From an uncultured Verrucomicrobia subdivision 3 bacterium (lineage in GTDB: Bacteria > Verrucomicrobiota > Verrucomicrobiae > Limisphaerales > UBA11358): a DNA stretch of 16,885 nucleotides. Position numbers and translations under genes: made by a program. The notes beneath the pieces were generated by a model, which did not search any database, had not been told where the DNA came from, and saw only the letters and a program-made list of their open reading frames with translations. Below are positions 14,801-16,885 of the stretch, one piece after another. Positions within the stretch are counted from its first letter, which is position 1; the number at the start of each line of letters is the position of its first letter. The DNA lies in contig CAIXPZ010000223.1 in the NCBI GenBank assembly GCA_903921455.1, positions 1 to 16,885 of the forward strand, read 5' to 3'.

Positions 14801-16451
14801 ATGCGGCGCTGGTCAGGTTGGAACTCCAGCCGATGACCGGCGGCAGGTCCGTTCCGTTGATGGCGAAATGGTTGGTCGGCGAAAAACCCAAACGCCGGTC
14901 TTCCACGGTGGTATGGACTTCATTGGTGCCGCCGGAGGTGACGCCCGCGCCGAGGCAGACCACTTCGTTGTCGAACATGAACCACGATTTCCTGGCGGTC
15001 AGGGTGGTGGCCACGGCGGCGAGCGACATTCCCGCGGTGCCATAGCTGCTTGAAACCTGCGCCCCGCCCACCCAGTTCTGTCCGGTGGTGGTGTCATGAC
15101 TGGCGGAATCCGCTCGCGGCTTCAGCTCCACCGTGGTGCCCGGCAAATGATACGGATCCACCGTGGGCCAGAAGTCGCCGCCGAACTGCGCCTCGGGGTT
15201 GCCGAGGTAAAGATAAGTCATGCCGTCGCCGGTGAACCAGCCGTGCAGATTCTCGCCGTTGATGGATTCATAGTTGGCGATCCGGCTCGAGGACAGGCTC
15301 AAGCCAAAGCAGAAGTTGGAGCGCCACGCCACCACGCGGTCCATGGCGGCAAACTGAAATTGCCCCGGCGGCAACGCAGGATTGGCGGCCCAGTTGGTGA
15401 TGGCCGCGCCGGTCGCCGCCGGGGCGAATTGGGCGAGCTGCCGGGCGTTGGCAATGGCACCGCTGGCGTTGCTGGCCTGCGTGGTGCTAACCCGCGAAAT
15501 AGCGCGCCCGCGCACCATATCCATCATCTCGCCGTTGTAAATCAACGGTTCGTAGGAATTGACCACCCAGTTGAAGACATTGGTGAAGTTGGGGTCGGTG
15601 ATCTGCCAGGTCGAGCCATACAGCAGACCGGCCAGCTGGGCGACATCATTCAGCAACACCGTGCCGTAACTTCCCGTGTAAGCTTTGTTGCCGTGCTGGA
15701 TAAAAGATCCGTCGCGATAAAAACCGTCACTGCTGGTCACATAGGGAAACACCGGACTCATGCTCGTCTGTCCGTAAGACATCTTGGCGCTGTTCCGGCC
15801 ATAAATTCCACGGATGAGAATCACCTTGCACTGGTCGGTGAGATTCGCACCGGTCATCAAGGCTTTGGTCGGCGCACTATAGTGATCGATCGAGCCACAG
15901 TAGTTGGTGATCTCCACATCCGACAACCCGGAATACATGAGTACCACCGTGTCATTAAACGCCTGCGGCCCGCCGATCTGCCAATCCCACCAGTTATCGT
16001 ATTGGGAACCAGACGCGAGGGTCGGGGTGTAGATGTTCGTGGCCATCCAATCCAATCCGCCAGTGACGGCGGCGGCGAGATTAGTGTCCCCTTCCAGCGA
16101 GCAGCCCGGCGACGTCCAGGCCAGCGCCATCGTCTTGAGCCGGTTGAACGTGCTGGAAAGATTGGCCGATTTGGTGCCCAGCGGCAGATCGCTCCACAGG
16201 CAGAGGCGCCCATTAGTCGTGATCATGCTGGTCCAATAGGTGTTGGCGCTACTGGCCCGGCTGGCAAGCGTGGACGCACTGCTGTTGGAACCGCCCGTCA
16301 TGCTGTTCCACCAATACTGCCGCAAGGTGTCGAACTCGTCAGCATGCGCCGGAATGACGACCACGAGCAAAAAAAACAAGCCCGCCGTCCACCGCGCGGA
16401 ACATTTCCAGCGCCGGAACGGCAGGCTAAGCCAGCTATCACAGATGGTCAT
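11880..16451 (-). CDS. PL8 polysaccharide lyase fused to beta-strand repeats
   Basis: PL8 enzymes cleave uronic-acid polysaccharides (hyaluronan, chondroitin, xanthan) by beta-elimination. The 1523-residue product has a signal peptide (hydrophobic 22-35, cleavage near AHA-D38). The alpha/alpha-toroid shows NWWDWQIG (aromatic patch, 153-160), TGANLTD (Asn203), DGFYRDGSFIQH (His253), AYTGSYG (Tyr262) and RGRAISR (Arg316). The spacings Asn-50-His, His-9-Tyr and Tyr-54-Arg match what I recall for the pneumococcal hyaluronate lyase catalytic residues (N349, H399, Y408, R462), so the enzyme should be active. The usual beta-sandwich region follows to about 760. An unusual extra of about 680 residues then carries autotransporter-type beta-strand repeats (for example GTLALEATNLYSGPTTVSSGTL near 1281). 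The shared tail ends FYRIASP. It is the first gene of the operon. Which uronic polymer it uses is not determined by sequence alone. Confidence 0.93.
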   Translation of the reverse strand: MTICDSWLSLPFRRWKCSARWTAGLFFLLVVVIPAHADEFDTLRQYWWNSMTGGSNSSASTLASRASSANTYWTSMITTNGRLCLWSDLPLGTKSANLSSTFNRLKTMALAWTSPGCSLEGDTNLAAAVTGGLDWMATNIYTPTLASGSQYDNWWDWQIGGPQAFNDTVVLMYSGLSDVEITNYCGSIDHYSAPTKALMTGANLTDQCKVILIRGIYGRNSAKMSYGQTSMSPVFPYVTSSDGFYRDGSFIQHGNKAYTGSYGTVLLNDVAQLAGLLYGSTWQITDPNFTNVFNWVVNSYEPLIYNGEMMDMVRGRAISRVSTTQASNASGAIANARQLAQFAPAATGAAITNWAANPALPPGQFQFAAMDRVVAWRSNFCFGLSLSSSRIANYESINGENLHGWFTGDGMTYLYLGNPEAQFGGDFWPTVDPYHLPGTTVELKPRADSASHDTTTGQNWVGGAQVSSSYGTAGMSLAAVATTLTARKSWFMFDNEVVCLGAGVTSGGTNEVHTTVEDRRLGFSPTNHFAINGTDLPPVIGWSSNLTSAAWFSLVGVGGYYFPGGATNLQAVLESRTNAWIEINNGTFVASTTNLNTNSYLKLWFNHGLKPTNSTYAYVILPSFTAAGMSNYAAAPDIIILTNSATVQAVSKPSLGVVAANFWTTGTNSADLITANNKASVITLEKSNSLSVGVADPTQTNTSTIRVTLNRLAISALSLDPGVTVVQLSPQIIFTVNVSGSLGKTLQASFLYPAPTVTWDANVSSPGAQDGSGTWNSSNTNWWSGVGNLAWNDPAPYLAAFGSGGTAGTVSVSGPHNVFALVFNPVTNGAYTLSGTGALTISNGINANASATVSAPLNLGADQTWTIASNQTLTVYGTISASSATALSLSGAGTLNLGGANQLSPNLASLNFVDTANLTTLSLAAGPATVGVLNLNDGVTGTVTGGGGLYVNGATDLRIGGEASGAAQTLNLSGLNTFNFNSPSNTFSVGGQVSGVTGSGAVYLAATSSLTANVFGVQNVTGGTTTQSSGNLYLGQNTTINANTLNVGLTRDNGYLRFAPGAVNPVLVIRAGDGVGRANATIGSRSSSYFSSATGLVDLTNNVSGVCTLDALLGTLQIANEGYCLTPTDVLTGSWVMGGGILDATAISLGSKTSVTSQSLGNVNGTFTQGGGTVKVGTLTLGDRVAGNTNTLNATYNLNGGTLAAQTITPGANAATRNLNWNSGVISNYDTGTDLTIAAGLNVNLGSSGTPTFAIGSGRTGTVNSVLSGGGSLIKNGGGGTLALEATNLYSGPTTVSSGTLLVDGALATNAVTVAANARLGGSGTIAGTTTVQAGGSIQGGNALGAGTLTVGTLNLGNSASAATDSRFTISSGGKIAATTLNVTGTNTINILDGVLAVGTNTLITYAGAIGGSGFAGFKLGTVPGLPAGTAAILRNSGSAVQLVVTPLVVPVLAATTTYGAGGFNLSFSGSSGQSFRVLSSTNLLLPLASWSVLTNGIFGAGSVNFTDPAVTSQQRFYRIASP

Positions 16452-16457
16452 TCGATT

Positions 16458-16485
16458 AATATAACTCGCACCGGGAGTATCACAA
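16458..16485 (-). promoter_or_regulatory. Candidate promoter of the lyase-chitinase operon
   Basis: On the minus strand, TTGTGA (16485-16480) and TATATT (16463-16458) are 16 nt apart and resemble -35 and -10 boxes. The -10-like box ends only 6 nt before the ATG at 16451, so a transcript from it would be leaderless or nearly so. No Shine-Dalgarno sequence is visible before that ATG, which agrees with this reading but does not prove it. Confidence 0.25.
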
Positions 16486-16520
16486 ACGGCATTTGATTTC
16501 AGTTATCGAATTGAAGCCGG

Positions 16521-16556
16521 GCCGGTCGTTCGGCGAAGCCCCGCCGAACGACCGGC
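16521..16556 (-). terminator. Strong 15-bp hairpin, likely terminator of the remnant gene
   Basis: GCCGGTCGTTCGGCG (16521-16535) and its exact reverse complement (16542-16556) enclose a 6-nt AAGCCC loop. It starts 8 nt beyond the stop codon of the minus-strand remnant at 16564. It would separate that transcript from the operon that starts at 16451. The stem is GC-rich but lacks a T-tract on the minus strand, so termination may need help from other factors. Confidence 0.65.
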
Positions 16557-16563
16557 TTGAAAC

Positions 16564-16764
16564 TTACGGATAGACCAGGCGGTAATATTCGTTCGTCACA
16601 CCGACCTTGATGATGGGGAGGTTCGTCCCCGTCAGCGTCGTCGAACCCGCCACCGTATCCCAATCGCTCACGTTCTTGCTCACACCCTTGCTCAGGTTGT
16701 TCGTCTGCACCTGCAGCCGGTATCCCTGATACTCCGGGCCCCAGCTCAAGTTTGTGCGTCCAAG
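16564..16764 (-). pseudogene. 3' remnant of an exported protein (C-terminal tail only)
   Basis: The frame ends with LSWGPEYQGYRLQVQTN, then TGTNLPIIKVGVTNEYYRLVYP and a stop. This is a C-terminal tail of the same general kind as those on the three operon proteins, and I associate this GYRLQVQTN form with large verrucomicrobial surface proteins. Reading upstream in the same frame, a TAA occurs at 16767-16765, only about 67 codons before the end. There is no ATG or signal peptide between. Either the body of the gene has been lost by a deletion or insertion near 16765, or a frameshift hides it. The sequence from there to the window edge shows no recognisable gene. Confidence 0.6.
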
Positions 16765-16767
16765 TTA

Positions 16768-16885
16768 ATTGTGAGACCATATTTTCTGATAATTGGTTGA
16801 CACATTTGTTTTTTGGTTTTGGCGGACGGCGATCAAGTTCTGGCAGCGGAGCCAGGCTTCCACAGTGACCCGCCACGCCGTGGCG
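16768..16885. other. Right edge without a recognisable gene
   Basis: The sequence changes character here: an AT-rich stretch with TTGACA at 16797-16802, then GC-rich sequence to the edge. Short frames run through on the minus strand but carry no motif. It could be the end of an inserted element next to the truncated tail, but I see no terminal repeat within the window to support that. Confidence 0.3.

Noticed and set aside
15096..16496. Open frame of 466 codons on the plus strand
   Set aside because: It is antisense to the PL8 catalytic domain, whose motifs and catalytic residues are unambiguous. The antisense product has no signal peptide or recognisable domain.

Overview
The window looks like a chromosome fragment from a member of the Verrucomicrobiota. 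This is an inference from protein style: very large exported enzymes rich in Thr, Asn and Gly, long tracts of autotransporter-associated beta-strand repeat, and a short C-terminal module ending in FYR-x-x-P that I associate with that phylum. No rRNA, tRNA or marker gene is present to confirm it.

Layout. Positions 1-772: one small membrane-anchored protein of unknown function on the minus strand, flanked by an 11-bp inverted repeat that contains integron-like core heptamers (GTTAGGC / GCCTAAC). Positions 773-2727: almost 2 kb with no convincing gene but dense repeats: two unrelated tandem arrays, both with an exact 21-bp period (about 1065-1295 and 1711-2109), several small palindromes, and decayed copies of widespread interspersed repeats (the kind that reads SLTPALSPRRG in one frame). 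Positions 2728-4293: an exported GH20 beta-N-acetylhexosaminidase on the plus strand. Positions 4297-16451: three very large exported proteins on the minus strand, apparently one operon read right to left: a PL8 polysaccharide lyase fused to beta-strand repeats, a bimodular GH18 chitinase with Calx-beta modules and a CBM2-like module, and a beta-strand-repeat protein with an unrecognised central domain of about 340 residues. Positions 16521-16556: a perfect 15-bp hairpin. Positions 16564-16764: the 3' remnant of a fourth protein carrying a similar C-terminal tail.

Function. Together the genes form a small locus for degrading amino-sugar polysaccharides. The lyase (hyaluronate/chondroitin/xanthan-lyase family) and the GH18 chitinase would cut polymers outside the cell. 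The GH20 enzyme would release terminal GlcNAc/GalNAc from the oligomers. The middle protein is the most interesting unknown: it has the size and setting of a new carbohydrate-active or adhesive domain inserted between beta-solenoid repeats. All three minus-strand proteins, and the remnant at the right edge, share a C-terminal tail that may be a sorting or surface-attachment signal; the GH20 enzyme lacks it.
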